DNA of 64,000 nucleotides from Bacteroidota bacterium (GTDB lineage Bacteria; Bacteroidota; Bacteroidia; Palsa-948), in the NCBI GenBank assembly GCA_016195025.1, contig JACQAL010000015.1, forward strand, positions 42,995 to 106,994, given 5' to 3'. The number at the start of each line of letters is the position of its first letter. Positions within the stretch are counted from its first letter, which is position 1. Positions 26,072 through 35,407 of this stretch are shown here, one piece after another. The position numbers and the translations under genes are program-made. The notes under the pieces are model-generated. The model was not told the DNA's origin, did not search any database, and saw nothing but the letters and a program-made list of their open reading frames with translations.

Positions 26072-26299
26072 ATGGATTACGTTTGGGATTATCAAATAAA
26101 AAAAAACTGGAGACCCCGCAGCGATGCCGAATGGATATGGTTTTTGGAAAGAAAAATTAATTACCACAATTGGAAGGGAATTCGCGCAGAGGACATTGCA
26201 AAATATTTTACCCGCCTCAAACTTGAGCCGGGCGTAAAACTTATGCTGCAAGCGTATTTTAAACTTTATGGCAAAAAGAAAAAGATTCGAACTGGATAA
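26072..26299 (+). CDS. Small partner of the AbiEii-like nucleotidyltransferase
   Basis: 75 residues, W- and K-rich (YVWDYQIKKNWRP, EWIWFLERKINYHNW). Position and overlap (32 bases with the next gene) fit the small first gene of AbiEii-type pairs, which serves as antitoxin or accessory protein. It resembles, from memory, the DUF6922-type proteins found next to such nucleotidyltransferases, but the match is loose. No winged-helix antitoxin (AbiEi) is present. The antitoxin role is inference. Confidence 0.65.
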   Translation: MDYVWDYQIKKNWRPRSDAEWIWFLERKINYHNWKGIRAEDIAKYFTRLKLEPGVKLMLQAYFKLYGKKKKIRTG

Positions 26300-26942
26300 A
26301 TTGCAGCAAGAAACCCTTTCGCTTTTTTCCTCCTCTCCCCTTCGCGGCTCTTTTTATTGGACAGGAGGAACCGCTCTTTCTTTTTTCCATCTCCAGCACA
26401 GGAAATCAGAAGATATAGATTTATTTTCTTCGCATCCTTTTTCTCATGAAATTATTCTTGAGTTCATTAATTCACTTCGCAAAAAAACGAATCTATCCGG
26501 AGTGGAAGAAAAAAGAATTTACAGCCGGTACGAATTTTTTCTGCATAATGATTCTACACTCCGTCTGGAATTTGTCCACTACGATTTTCCGGCACTTGGA
26601 AAAAAAAAGAAATGGAAAGGAATCTTCGTGGACTCACTTACCGATATGGCTGCCAATAAAACAATGGCAATGCTCGACAGGCATGACCCGAAGGATGCCT
26701 TTGATGTGTATTTTTTAATTCATGAAAAAAAGTTTTCTGCCGTAAAATTAGTATCGCTTGTCAAAAAGAAATTCGGCATTACTTTCCCCATTTCAGTTTT
26801 CCTGGACAGGGCGTTGCTTTCGGCTCAAGCGCTTAAAAATATTAAACCTCTTTTGCTGCAACCGGATAAAATTATTGATGCTGTAATAGAATATTTTGAA
26901 AAAGAATCTGCCAAAGAATTAAGAAAACGACTATCCGATTGA
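26268..26942 (+). CDS. AbiEii/AbiGii-family nucleotidyltransferase (putative type IV toxin)
   Basis: 224 residues. The nucleotidyltransferase signature is G33-G-T-A-L-S-F-F at 33-40 and then S47-E-D49-I-D51-L-F, with the two metal-binding aspartates intact. A third motif, RHDPKDAFDVYFL (about 140-152), is also typical. AbiEii toxins transfer nucleotides to an RNA target, often a tRNA, and act in phage abortive infection or plasmid maintenance. The start ATG lies within the preceding small gene, indicating coupled expression. Confidence 0.85.
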   Translation: MAKRKRFELDKLQQETLSLFSSSPLRGSFYWTGGTALSFFHLQHRKSEDIDLFSSHPFSHEIILEFINSLRKKTNLSGVEEKRIYSRYEFFLHNDSTLRLEFVHYDFPALGKKKKWKGIFVDSLTDMAANKTMAMLDRHDPKDAFDVYFLIHEKKFSAVKLVSLVKKKFGITFPISVFLDRALLSAQALKNIKPLLLQPDKIIDAVIEYFEKESAKELRKRLSD

Positions 26943-26960
26943 ACTACGCAAATACTTTTC

Positions 26961-29900
26961 TTATCGCTTCATAAATTTTTTCATTAGCACTTTTTCCTTG
27001 CCGGAAAGTTTCAGCACGTATATTCCGTTATCAAGTTTGAATGTGTTGTAAATAATCTGGTTCAACCCTCTGGCGGCATTTCCGTCAAAAAGATTTTCCA
27101 CCAGCCGCCCGCGCGCATCGTAAATTTCCGCTTTCACAGAAGAAGCATCGGGCGATACGAAGAGAAAATAAATTTCATCGGAAGTTGGATTGGGAAACGG
27201 GTCGAGCAATGTAAATTCATTGGTGATGGCAGCGCATTTTTTATTGTTCGAAGAAACATCATCCTGTTTCCCGTTCACATTTTTCACTTCCACGCAAACA
27301 ATGCTGTGTTTCTGATTATCTCCCAATTCAAACGAAGAATTAAATTCATAGACGATGGAATTCTTCTGCTTCAACAAGCCGCTCCATGTTTCGTGAACAG
27401 GAATTCCGCCATCGAGCCAGGCAGAAATTTCAATGGTGGTGTCAAACAGCGTTCCTGCATTGAGAAGCGTTGCATAAATTTTCAGCGTGTTCGATTGATT
27501 CAATCCGCTCACAGCCGTTACCGCCACATCGAGCAAAGGCGAAACCACATAGAGCGTATCGCGCATAGAATCTTCGCAGCCAAATTGATTCGATGCGAGG
27601 AGTTGAATAATATAAGTTCCGGTGTCCTGGTAAGTATGCGCAGGATTTACAATTCCGCTCTGGTAATTATCTCCGAAATTCCATAGATAGGAATTTCCTC
27701 CTGTGGAAGTGTTCGTGAAATTCACGACAAGCGGAGGCGAACCGTACTGCGGAGAAAAAGTGAAAGCCGGCTGGGGCAGCGGATGAACCACCACCGTGTT
27801 TGCAACCGTAAGCGAACATCCCTGCGCGGAAGTAACCGTGAGCGAAACAACATTTGTTCCCGTTGCAGAATAGGTAACCACCGGATTTTGCTGTGAAGAA
27901 GAAGAAGGGTTTCCATTATTGAAAAGCCAGTTCCACGAAGCAATGGTGCTGTTTGTTACCGTGCTTGCATCAGAAAAATGCACTGGAGAATTCCGGCAAA
28001 CAGAATCAAGAATGGTGAAGCCCGGAATGGGATTGTTGTAAACCATTGCAAGTCCTGTATCAGTGGTGGTGCATCCGTTTTGTCCGATAACGGTGAGCAC
28101 AACACTATACGTTCCTGCAGATGCATAGGGATGTTGAATATTTTTTCCCGAACCGCTTGGCGTGGCATCTCCGAAATTCCAAACGTAAGTTGCATTCAGG
28201 TCAGAAGAACTTCCTGCAAAAGAAGTATTGCTTCCCGCACAAACCGAGGTGGAGGTGAAAGAAGCCGAAGGCGAGGATTTAACTGTTACTGTTTTCACAA
28301 CAGTATCCGTGCAGCCCTTGTCGGAAGTAACAATTAATTGCACGGAATAAGTTCCGGCACTTTGGTAAATATGAGTTATGTTTTTCCCCGAACCGGTTTT
28401 AGTATCGCCAAAATTCCAATTCCACACAGTAATACTTCCGAGAGAATCTGATGACCCATCAATAAAATAGGTTGGGTTTCCGGAACAGGCAGGCGTGGTG
28501 AAATTAAAATTAGCAATTGGATTTGCATACACATGAATAGTATCCGGAAAAGTTGCAACGCAGCCCGAATCGGTGAAAACAGTAAGCGTTACAGAAAAAG
28601 TTCCCGAAGATGTATACGTATGCGGGGGATTTTGCAGAGAGGAATTATTTCCATCGCCAAAGTTCCAGTTCCATGCTGAAACGCTGTCGGGAGAAGTGGC
28701 AGCAGATAAATCCTTAAAAAAAGTTGTATCGCCCGAGCAAACATCAGGCGCGGAGAAAGCAGCAACGGGTTTCACTCCTTTTATAGTTACATTGATGGTA
28801 TCTTTTGCAGTGCATCCTAAATTATTTTGCACGGTCACAGAATAGGTTCCCGAAGTTGTAACAACAATGGAAGATGAAGTTGCTCCCGTGCTCCATAAAT
28901 AATTTACCGCCTGGCTTGCGCCAACTGTCAAGCCAATGCTTGCGCCTGAACAAATGGAAGTGTCTTTTCCCAGAGTTGTTGTGTAGGAGAATGAATCAAC
29001 AGAAATAATTATTGGAGAAGAATAAAATGTGCAGCCATTCGTATCTGAAACCTGAACAGAATAGGTTCCCGCTTTTGTAATTGCAATGAGAGAATCAGTA
29101 GAACCGTCTTGCCAGAGAAAAGTATATCCGGTTTTATTTAATTGCGTGTTCCAATTGATAGAGGTGCCGTAGCAAATCGTTGTGTCAGGAAAAGGAGAAA
29201 AGTTACCGGGGTAAATTACTTTAATAGTATCAGAAGAAGTAAAGCCAAATATATTTGTAACACTTACAGCATAACTTCCGCTTGAATTAATCATTATTGA
29301 ATCCGTTGTTTGTCCTGTATTCCATTGATAAGAAGTGAACCAATCTTTATGCGCGTTTAGTATAAAAGGGCAAAAGCCGTAAGCAATTGTAGTATCATTT
29401 CCAAGATTTACCGGAGGAGCATATTTGTTGGAGAGATATTGTTCGACTTGCTGGCGCTGGGTAGAAGTTAAAGCAGTATCATAAATTATTATTTCTGCAA
29501 TATCGCCAATTAATCTGTAAGCAGGATTATTATAGTCAGTCCATTGTCCGACTGTCAAAGGCGTATTTGTAAAATTTGGATTACTTGCAGAAGAACCTAC
29601 TTGCATCGGGAGTTGGATTCCATTTTTGAACATTTGATTAGTTGCATTAATGGCACCAGGAGTTTTTAAAACAGATAGGATGTTATAATTGGTATCCATT
29701 TGAGTAAATATTGCATTATTACCTCCACTGTATACAACATGATATTTTGCGGTATCGGTATTCAAATAATCCAATACACCACATGCCCCCAGTGGAACAG
29801 CACTTTGTCCCCATCCCAAAACCCCTGTATTGGTGGAAAAAATAGAATCATATTTATTAACTATGAAAACACTATAAGCAGCATCACCAGAAATGTTAAT

Positions 29901-30188
29901 ATTATTTATAGAAACGAGTTTTTTAAGATTAAATTTAAGAATACTGTCTGTATTCAAATTAGAATTATTTACTATTATTTCTGGTTGTAAAGAAGTATCG
30001 CTCTGAACAAGATTATTCATATTGCCGCTAATATCGTTCCACATTTTTACCTTTCCACTTATCAAGTCAATTACAATTCCACTATCTGCCTCAAACCAAA
30101 GACGCAATCCCGGAATAGTGTTGGGTTGTGCAAACAAATTGCAGGTAGCAGAAAAAAATACAAACAGATAAAATGTTCTCCAACGCAT
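26961..30188 (-). CDS. Large exported LamG/PKD protein with T9SS type A sorting domain
   Basis: 1075 residues. The signal peptide covers 1-20 (ending NLFAQ). Residues about 25-255 form a concanavalin-like (LamG-type) domain (GLRLWFEADSG, IGDIAEIIIYD, QQVEQYLSNKY). Then come Ig-like/SprB-like repeats (YQWNTGQTTDSI, YLWSTGATSSSI) and at least five PKD domains (WNWNFGDGNNSS and variants), and the C-terminal sorting domain (PFPNPTSDEIYFLF, IYDARGRLVEN, GIYVLKLSGKEKVLMKKFMK). It is exported by the T9SS and probably binds glycans or acts as an adhesin. It shares a divergent promoter with the polysaccharide exporter genes. Confidence 0.88.
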   Translation of the reverse strand: MRWRTFYLFVFFSATCNLFAQPNTIPGLRLWFEADSGIVIDLISGKVKMWNDISGNMNNLVQSDTSLQPEIIVNNSNLNTDSILKFNLKKLVSINNINISGDAAYSVFIVNKYDSIFSTNTGVLGWGQSAVPLGACGVLDYLNTDTAKYHVVYSGGNNAIFTQMDTNYNILSVLKTPGAINATNQMFKNGIQLPMQVGSSASNPNFTNTPLTVGQWTDYNNPAYRLIGDIAEIIIYDTALTSTQRQQVEQYLSNKYAPPVNLGNDTTIAYGFCPFILNAHKDWFTSYQWNTGQTTDSIMINSSGSYAVSVTNIFGFTSSDTIKVIYPGNFSPFPDTTICYGTSINWNTQLNKTGYTFLWQDGSTDSLIAITKAGTYSVQVSDTNGCTFYSSPIIISVDSFSYTTTLGKDTSICSGASIGLTVGASQAVNYLWSTGATSSSIVVTTSGTYSVTVQNNLGCTAKDTINVTIKGVKPVAAFSAPDVCSGDTTFFKDLSAATSPDSVSAWNWNFGDGNNSSLQNPPHTYTSSGTFSVTLTVFTDSGCVATFPDTIHVYANPIANFNFTTPACSGNPTYFIDGSSDSLGSITVWNWNFGDTKTGSGKNITHIYQSAGTYSVQLIVTSDKGCTDTVVKTVTVKSSPSASFTSTSVCAGSNTSFAGSSSDLNATYVWNFGDATPSGSGKNIQHPYASAGTYSVVLTVIGQNGCTTTDTGLAMVYNNPIPGFTILDSVCRNSPVHFSDASTVTNSTIASWNWLFNNGNPSSSSQQNPVVTYSATGTNVVSLTVTSAQGCSLTVANTVVVHPLPQPAFTFSPQYGSPPLVVNFTNTSTGGNSYLWNFGDNYQSGIVNPAHTYQDTGTYIIQLLASNQFGCEDSMRDTLYVVSPLLDVAVTAVSGLNQSNTLKIYATLLNAGTLFDTTIEISAWLDGGIPVHETWSGLLKQKNSIVYEFNSSFELGDNQKHSIVCVEVKNVNGKQDDVSSNNKKCAAITNEFTLLDPFPNPTSDEIYFLFVSPDASSVKAEIYDARGRLVENLFDGNAARGLNQIIYNTFKLDNGIYVLKLSGKEKVLMKKFMKR

Positions 30189-30214
30189 TGTCTTTCGATT
30201 ATCTAATCAATATA

Positions 30215-30233
30215 CAAAGATACACTATCTTTG
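30215..30233. promoter_or_regulatory. Overlapping divergent promoters
   Basis: CAAAGATA (30215-30222) and TATCTTTG (30226-30233) are mirror copies of the -7 element separated by CAC. The plus-strand copy would drive the ABC exporter (leader about 28 bases), the minus-strand copy the LamG/PKD gene (leader about 20 bases). The two elements form a palindrome, so both promoters cannot be open at once. Confidence 0.6.
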
Positions 30234-30267
30234 TAAAATTAAGAATGAAAAAAACTAGCCATCTTTA

Positions 30268-31083
30268 ATGCAATACGAAATTAAACCAGTCAGCAAAATC
30301 TCTCTCGGATTAAAAGAACTCCGGGAATTCCGCGAGTTGTTTTATTTTTTCACATGGCGCGATATTAAAGTAAAATATAAGCAAACTGTTCTCGGTGTGC
30401 TTTGGGCGATTCTCCAGCCGTTCATGCTGATGGTAGTGTTTACTTTATTTTTCAGCAAAGGACTGAATGTTCCATCCGATAATATCCCTTATCCTGTTTT
30501 TGTTTATTCGGGATTACTGCTTTGGAATATTTTTTCTTCCGGACTTTCCAGCGCATCCAACAGCATGGTGTCAAACGCAGGCATCATCAAAAAAATTTAT
30601 TTTCCGAGATTAATCATTCCTATGTCTTCCATATTGGTTGCGCTGTTTGATTTTTTCATGGCGCTTGTTGTTTACATCGGCATTTTAATTTACTATCGTC
30701 ATCCGGTTGATGCAACCATTGTGATTTATCTTCCGTTAAGTATTCTCATCACCATCATGTCCACCTTTGGATTGGGAACATTGCTCGCAGCATTAAATAT
30801 AAAGTACCGCGATTTCCGCTACATAATTCCATTTTTCATACAGATATTATTATTTCTTACTCCTGTGATTTATCCTGTGTCCATCATAAAATATGAATGG
30901 GCGCAAAAAATTCTTTCGCTCAACCCAATGGCTGGAGCCATTGAGTTGATTCGCTCGCCTGTTACACATGCAGCGCTGAACATTCAATTAGTTATTACCA
31001 GCATATTTGTTTCTGTTCTATTATTTTTTGCGGGATTATTTTATTTCAGAAAAACGGAATATTATTTTGCTGACCTCGCGTAG
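30268..31083 (+). CDS. wzm: Polysaccharide ABC exporter permease (Wzm-type)
   Basis: 271 residues with six membrane segments (roughly 36-62, 65-88, 115-138, 150-172, 180-200, 235-258). The N-terminal LKELREFRELFYFFTWRDIKVKYKQTVLGVLWAILQP motif is typical of ABC-2 type polysaccharide exporters. With the next gene it moves an undecaprenyl-linked glycan across the inner membrane. It opens the polysaccharide locus and shares a promoter region with the divergent LamG/PKD gene. Confidence 0.92.
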   Translation: MQYEIKPVSKISLGLKELREFRELFYFFTWRDIKVKYKQTVLGVLWAILQPFMLMVVFTLFFSKGLNVPSDNIPYPVFVYSGLLLWNIFSSGLSSASNSMVSNAGIIKKIYFPRLIIPMSSILVALFDFFMALVVYIGILIYYRHPVDATIVIYLPLSILITIMSTFGLGTLLAALNIKYRDFRYIIPFFIQILLFLTPVIYPVSIIKYEWAQKILSLNPMAGAIELIRSPVTHAALNIQLVITSIFVSVLLFFAGLFYFRKTEYYFADLA

Positions 31084-32276
31084 TGAAACCAATACTTGAA
31101 ATAAAAAACATCTCTAAAAAATTTCGTATCCGTCACGAACAGCAGCCCTATTTAAGTTTGCGCGACTCAATAACATCTTTTTTTAAAAATCCAGTATCCA
31201 ATATCCAGTATCCAGCATCCGAAGAGTTTTGGGCTTTGAAAGATATTTCCTTTGATGTTGTTCCCGGAGAATCCATCGGCATCATCGGAAAAAACGGAGC
31301 AGGAAAATCCACTCTGCTGAAAATCTTATCCAAGATAACTCCCCCCACAGAAGGAAAAATAATTTCAAGAGGAAGGATTGCGAGTTTATTGGAAGTTGGC
31401 ACAGGATTTCACCCGGAACTCACAGGAAGAGAAAATGTTTTTCTGAACGGCTCTATTCTCGGAATGAAACGAAAGGAAATACAAAACAAGTTTGATGAGA
31501 TTGTTGATTTCAGTGGTGTAGAAAAATTTCTGGATACTCCCTTAAAACATTATTCCAGCGGAATGCAGTTGCGGCTTGCTTTTGCTGTCGCTGCGTTTCT
31601 TGAACCGGAAATATTGATGATTGATGAAGTGCTTGCTGTTGGAGATGTAGATTTTCAAAAAAAGTGCATTAAAAAAATGGATGATGTAAGTAAAAAGGAT
31701 GGAAGAACTATTTTATTTGTAAGTCACGATTTGGGTTTAATATTATCCATATGCAACAATTGTATTTTGATTGATAATGGAAAAATAATAATGAACGCCA
31801 ATACTCAAAGTGTAATTGAAAAATATAAGATGTCTATTATTACTCAAAGTAACAATCCTAATCTGCCAATTAAAGTTAAAGGATATTTTCAAAACGATAA
31901 ATCATGGAATGATGAAAGCAATTTAATTATTGAAATCGTATGGCCAAAATATTTTTTGAAGCCGGGATGGGAATGCGATATTACATGCTACACAACTAAT
32001 AGAGTTAAAATTTTTTCTATTGCAAGTCATCTGTTTGATAATTTTAAGTCAAGTAATCCGGAAATCAATACTATTCTTTTTGATATTAAGAGCTGCAATT
32101 TTGCGGAAAGAAATTATCTTATAGATGTAGGTATACGAGAAGGCAGAAATGTGCCTTATTCTTATGTTATTGAAAACAGCATAACAATTAATCCATCAAA
32201 CCCTGAACTCCCAAAATATAAAAGGCAAGATGTTATTTGTGTCCCCCAAGCAAGAATTGAACTATCTACAAAATGA
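31083..32276 (+). CDS. wzt: Polysaccharide ABC exporter ATPase (Wzt-type)
   Basis: 397 residues; the GTG start shares one base with the permease stop (TAGTG). Walker A is GKNGAGKST (69-77), signature YSSGM (157-161), Walker B ILMIDE (177-182). A C-terminal extension (about 245-397) is the glycan-recognition type domain that in Wzt proteins selects the finished chain. Residues 37-46 (PVSNIQYPAS) come from a 7-bp repeat array. The first 560 bases look like the flanking core sequence, whereas the C-terminal part is much more AT-rich, suggesting that recognition domain and downstream sugar genes were acquired together. Confidence 0.92.
   Translation: MKPILEIKNISKKFRIRHEQQPYLSLRDSITSFFKNPVSNIQYPASEEFWALKDISFDVVPGESIGIIGKNGAGKSTLLKILSKITPPTEGKIISRGRIASLLEVGTGFHPELTGRENVFLNGSILGMKRKEIQNKFDEIVDFSGVEKFLDTPLKHYSSGMQLRLAFAVAAFLEPEILMIDEVLAVGDVDFQKKCIKKMDDVSKKDGRTILFVSHDLGLILSICNNCILIDNGKIIMNANTQSVIEKYKMSIITQSNNPNLPIKVKGYFQNDKSWNDESNLIIEIVWPKYFLKPGWECDITCYTTNRVKIFSIASHLFDNFKSSNPEINTILFDIKSCNFAERNYLIDVGIREGRNVPYSYVIENSITINPSNPELPKYKRQDVICVPQARIELSTK
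31191..31220 (+). repeat. 7-bp-period array (CCAGTAT type) inside wzt
   Basis: CCAGTAT, CCAATAT, CCAGTAT, CCAGCAT in register, then CC. It encodes an extra loop between the N-terminal strand and the AWALKD-like segment of the ATPase. Confidence 0.75.
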
Positions 32277-33010
32277 ATCATAATTTAGCTGAGAAAACTT
32301 TCTGGGAATCTTTAAATAATAATATTGCTTTTCATAAGGTAGATTTCAATAATCCTATTAAAATATGGATTGAAAAATTTATAGAAAAAGAAAAGGGAAG
32401 TTGTATTGAAATCGGGTGCTTCCCGGGAAGGTACTTAACAATTTTCGGAGATTTGGGATATGAACTCAATGGGATTGACTTATTGCCCGGTACAGATACT
32501 GACTTGCCTCAATGGCTGGTGAAAGAAAAATACAAAGTCGGTAAATTTATTAGGGCGAATTTTTTAGAATATGATTTTACCAATCAGCAATTTGATATTG
32601 TATATTCACTTGGCTTTATTGAACATTTTACTGATTGGGAAAGTGTAGTAATAAAACATTCCACCTTAGTTAAGGAGAACGGATTTATTATTATTGAAAC
32701 TCCAAACTTCAGAGGTATTATTCAAAGAATATTACATTATACATTAGATAAAATAAATTTAAAAAGACATAACATTCATTCTATGAATCCTGACAAATGG
32801 GAACAACTATTAATACAAGAAGGATTCACGATTATAGATAAGGGCTATTTTCAGGGATTTGATTTTTGGGTAGAGGAACAAAAAAGAAACCAGCTCAAAA
32901 AATTTCTGATTAAAGTAATATATAAAGTTTTGCCGCTGTTAAAAAAAATACTCATTTTTAATAGTAAACACTTTTCACCATTTTGCGGGATTGTCGCAAA
33001 AAAGAAATAG
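32273..33010 (+). CDS. SAM-dependent methyltransferase of the polysaccharide locus
   Basis: 245 residues, ATG in a 4-bp overlap with wzt. Motifs: CIEIGCFPGRYLTIFGDLGYELNGIDLL (the glycine-rich motif has FPG in place of the usual GxG) and YSLGFIEHFTDWESV as the post-II motif. It probably methylates a sugar or the terminal residue of the chain; in Wzt-dependent systems chain-capping methyl groups are common, and its position next to wzt fits that. The substrate is inferred only. Confidence 0.8.
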   Translation: MNHNLAEKTFWESLNNNIAFHKVDFNNPIKIWIEKFIEKEKGSCIEIGCFPGRYLTIFGDLGYELNGIDLLPGTDTDLPQWLVKEKYKVGKFIRANFLEYDFTNQQFDIVYSLGFIEHFTDWESVVIKHSTLVKENGFIIIETPNFRGIIQRILHYTLDKINLKRHNIHSMNPDKWEQLLIQEGFTIIDKGYFQGFDFWVEEQKRNQLKKFLIKVIYKVLPLLKKILIFNSKHFSPFCGIVAKKK

Positions 33011-33089
33011 TTATCAAGTTTGTAGGTGAAATATTGAAAAGACAACTCGCAAAATAATATCAACTTCTATTTGCAAAAAATTAGATTAA

Positions 33090-34172
33090 ATGAAGGAAGG
33101 TGGCTTTTACATAAAAGGACTTGATACCCTTAGGGCGATCGCGGCACTTGCAGTAGTCATTTACCATATTGAACTTTTTAAAAAAAAGTATAACACATCA
33201 AATTATTTTGATTATCCATTTTTCGCTAACACAGGGGGGTGCATTGCGGTTATTTTGTTTTTTGTTTTAAGCGGATATTTAATTACACTTCTTTTATTAA
33301 AAGAAAAAACAATCTATAAGAAAATAAGTTTAAAAAAATTTTACATACGAAGGATGCTTAGAATTTGGCCTTTATATTATATTATATTAATTGTGTCCAT
33401 AATTTTACTTGACTATACCCCCACCACATTTGCACTGGTATTATGCTTTACAATTTTTCCTAATATATCACACGCGTTAGGTTACGGATGGGAAGCAAGC
33501 CCACAAATTTGGTCTATTGGCGTAGAAGAACAATTTTATCTTGTATGGCCGTTTATCATTAAATATCTAAAGAAAAAATACTTAATAGTATTTTTAGTAA
33601 CATTTTTTATTGCATTTACAATTTTGCCGCATATCATTTTGTTTGCTTTAAACAGAGTATATCCGAATCAGCAATTAATGGATTTCACATTCAAATTCTT
33701 TTATGGGACAAAGTTTAATTGCATAGCAGTTGGTGCTTTTTTCGCTGTGATTTATCATAATAAAAGCAAGGTGCTGAATATTTTGGACAATAACTTGATT
33801 CTTATCGGTTCTTTTATGACTGCAACTACATTATGGTGCATAGGATTTCAAATAAAATATTTTACTTCAGAATTTTATGCCGTACTTTTTGGTTTATTAA
33901 TATTGACTACTTCTATAAATAGCAAATTTAATTTCGAACCATCCGTGTTTAAATTTCTCGGAAAAATATCATACGGTTTATATATGTACCACTGGATAAT
34001 AATCGAGTTAATTATGAGAAATTTTTCACTTTACTTTACGAAAACATCAGTCATAAGTAACATAGTGCTTTATGTAAGCATATTAACAATGACAATAATT
34101 ACAGCATCATTATCCTATTTTTATATAGAAAAAAGAATATTAAAAATTAAAAACAAATTCCGTGCAATATAA
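33090..34172 (+). CDS. Acyltransferase 3 family O-acyltransferase
   Basis: 360 residues, about ten membrane segments. N-terminal GLDTLRAIAALAVVIYHI holds the conserved R-x(n)-H motif, and WSIGVEEQFYLVWP is the second family motif. OafA-type enzymes add acetyl or other acyl groups to surface glycans at the inner membrane. It stands 80 bases downstream of the methyltransferase in the polysaccharide locus. Confidence 0.9.
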   Translation: MKEGGFYIKGLDTLRAIAALAVVIYHIELFKKKYNTSNYFDYPFFANTGGCIAVILFFVLSGYLITLLLLKEKTIYKKISLKKFYIRRMLRIWPLYYIILIVSIILLDYTPTTFALVLCFTIFPNISHALGYGWEASPQIWSIGVEEQFYLVWPFIIKYLKKKYLIVFLVTFFIAFTILPHIILFALNRVYPNQQLMDFTFKFFYGTKFNCIAVGAFFAVIYHNKSKVLNILDNNLILIGSFMTATTLWCIGFQIKYFTSEFYAVLFGLLILTTSINSKFNFEPSVFKFLGKISYGLYMYHWIIIELIMRNFSLYFTKTSVISNIVLYVSILTMTIITASLSYFYIEKRILKIKNKFRAI

Positions 34173-34201
34173 CTATTACAAACAGGGTATAAAAAAATAA
34201 A

Positions 34202-35407
34202 ATGAGGGTATTAATTTCCATTACAAATCTTGAAACTGGCGGGGCGCAGATGTTTGTTTTGCATCTCGCCTCGGCATTGGCAGAAAAACATACGGTTTAT
34301 TTATATGACCAACGACCGGAAGACAGAAATCACCAATTTGTAAAAAATAATGTTTCGAAAAAAGTAAATATTATTTCATACACATCTAATCGTTTACTGC
34401 TAAAAGTTATTTGGAAAATAAAAAGAACAATCGATCAAGTGGGATTTAATTTTAATCTCAGAGATTGGCTCAATGAGTTGTATTTTAAGAATGTTATTAA
34501 AAAGTATAAAATAGAGGTTGTTCATAGTCACCTTGCATTATCTGATTATATAGTTTGCAAAACGCTTAAAGCGGTAAAGATGCCTCTTGTAATTACAGTG
34601 CACGGATGTTATGATATTGATAAAACATCTGAAAATAATCCTTATAATATAACAGCAGTTAATAATATTCCGGCATTAGTCAAAAAAGTTAATGCAATAG
34701 TATATTTAACTGATAAAAATCTTTTTTCATTTAAACCATATATTCAAAATGAAAAAATATTAACAAAAAAAATTTACAATGGTTTTAATTTTATTGGTTC
34801 ACCAATTCAAAAATCAGATGTAAGAAAGAAATATAAAATAGATGAAAATGATTTTATATTCGTAATGGCTGCAAGAGGATATAAAGAAAAAGGATGGAAA
34901 GAAGCAATAAAATCATTTATTAATATTCAAGGTAAATCTTTAAATACTTATTTATTTTTACTTGGAGATAGCCCATATATTCAGGAACTCAAACTAAGAT
35001 ATAAGCATATAAAAAATATTTTCTTTTGGGGAAATATTGCATCTCCTTTGGAAATATTATCTATTTGCAATATTGGGCTTCTTCCTTCCTATCGCGAATG
35101 TCTTCCTAATGCAATTGTAGAATATCTTTATTGCGGACTTCCAGTCATTGCAACAAAAACAGGAGAGATAGAATCTATGATTACATATAATAATAATAAA
35201 GCAGGCATTTTAATAAATCTTTTGCAAAATGGACAACCTGACATAAATGAGATAACTGAAGCAATGCTTTATTACATTAATAACCCTGAAGCAAGAAAAG
35301 AGCAAAACGAAATTGCAAAGAATGCTGCAAAAAAATTCAATATGACTAAATGCATTGAAGCATATACATCGTTATACAACGAATTACTTTCGGTAACAGC
35401 CCAATGA
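34202..35407 (+). CDS. Glycosyltransferase, GT4-like
   Basis: 401 residues of GT-B type. N-terminal TNLETGGAQMFVLHLASAL is the usual first motif. The C-terminal half has the FVMAARGYKEKGWKEAI donor-side start and the nucleotide-sugar motif LLPSYRECLPNAIVEYLYCGLPVIATKTGE (E at the catalytic E-x7-E position). Very AT-rich. It transfers a sugar to the growing glycan; donor and acceptor are unknown. The last bases overlap the next gene (ATGA). Confidence 0.88.
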   Translation: MRVLISITNLETGGAQMFVLHLASALAEKHTVYLYDQRPEDRNHQFVKNNVSKKVNIISYTSNRLLLKVIWKIKRTIDQVGFNFNLRDWLNELYFKNVIKKYKIEVVHSHLALSDYIVCKTLKAVKMPLVITVHGCYDIDKTSENNPYNITAVNNIPALVKKVNAIVYLTDKNLFSFKPYIQNEKILTKKIYNGFNFIGSPIQKSDVRKKYKIDENDFIFVMAARGYKEKGWKEAIKSFINIQGKSLNTYLFLLGDSPYIQELKLRYKHIKNIFFWGNIASPLEILSICNIGLLPSYRECLPNAIVEYLYCGLPVIATKTGEIESMITYNNNKAGILINLLQNGQPDINEITEAMLYYINNPEARKEQNEIAKNAAKKFNMTKCIEAYTSLYNELLSVTAQ

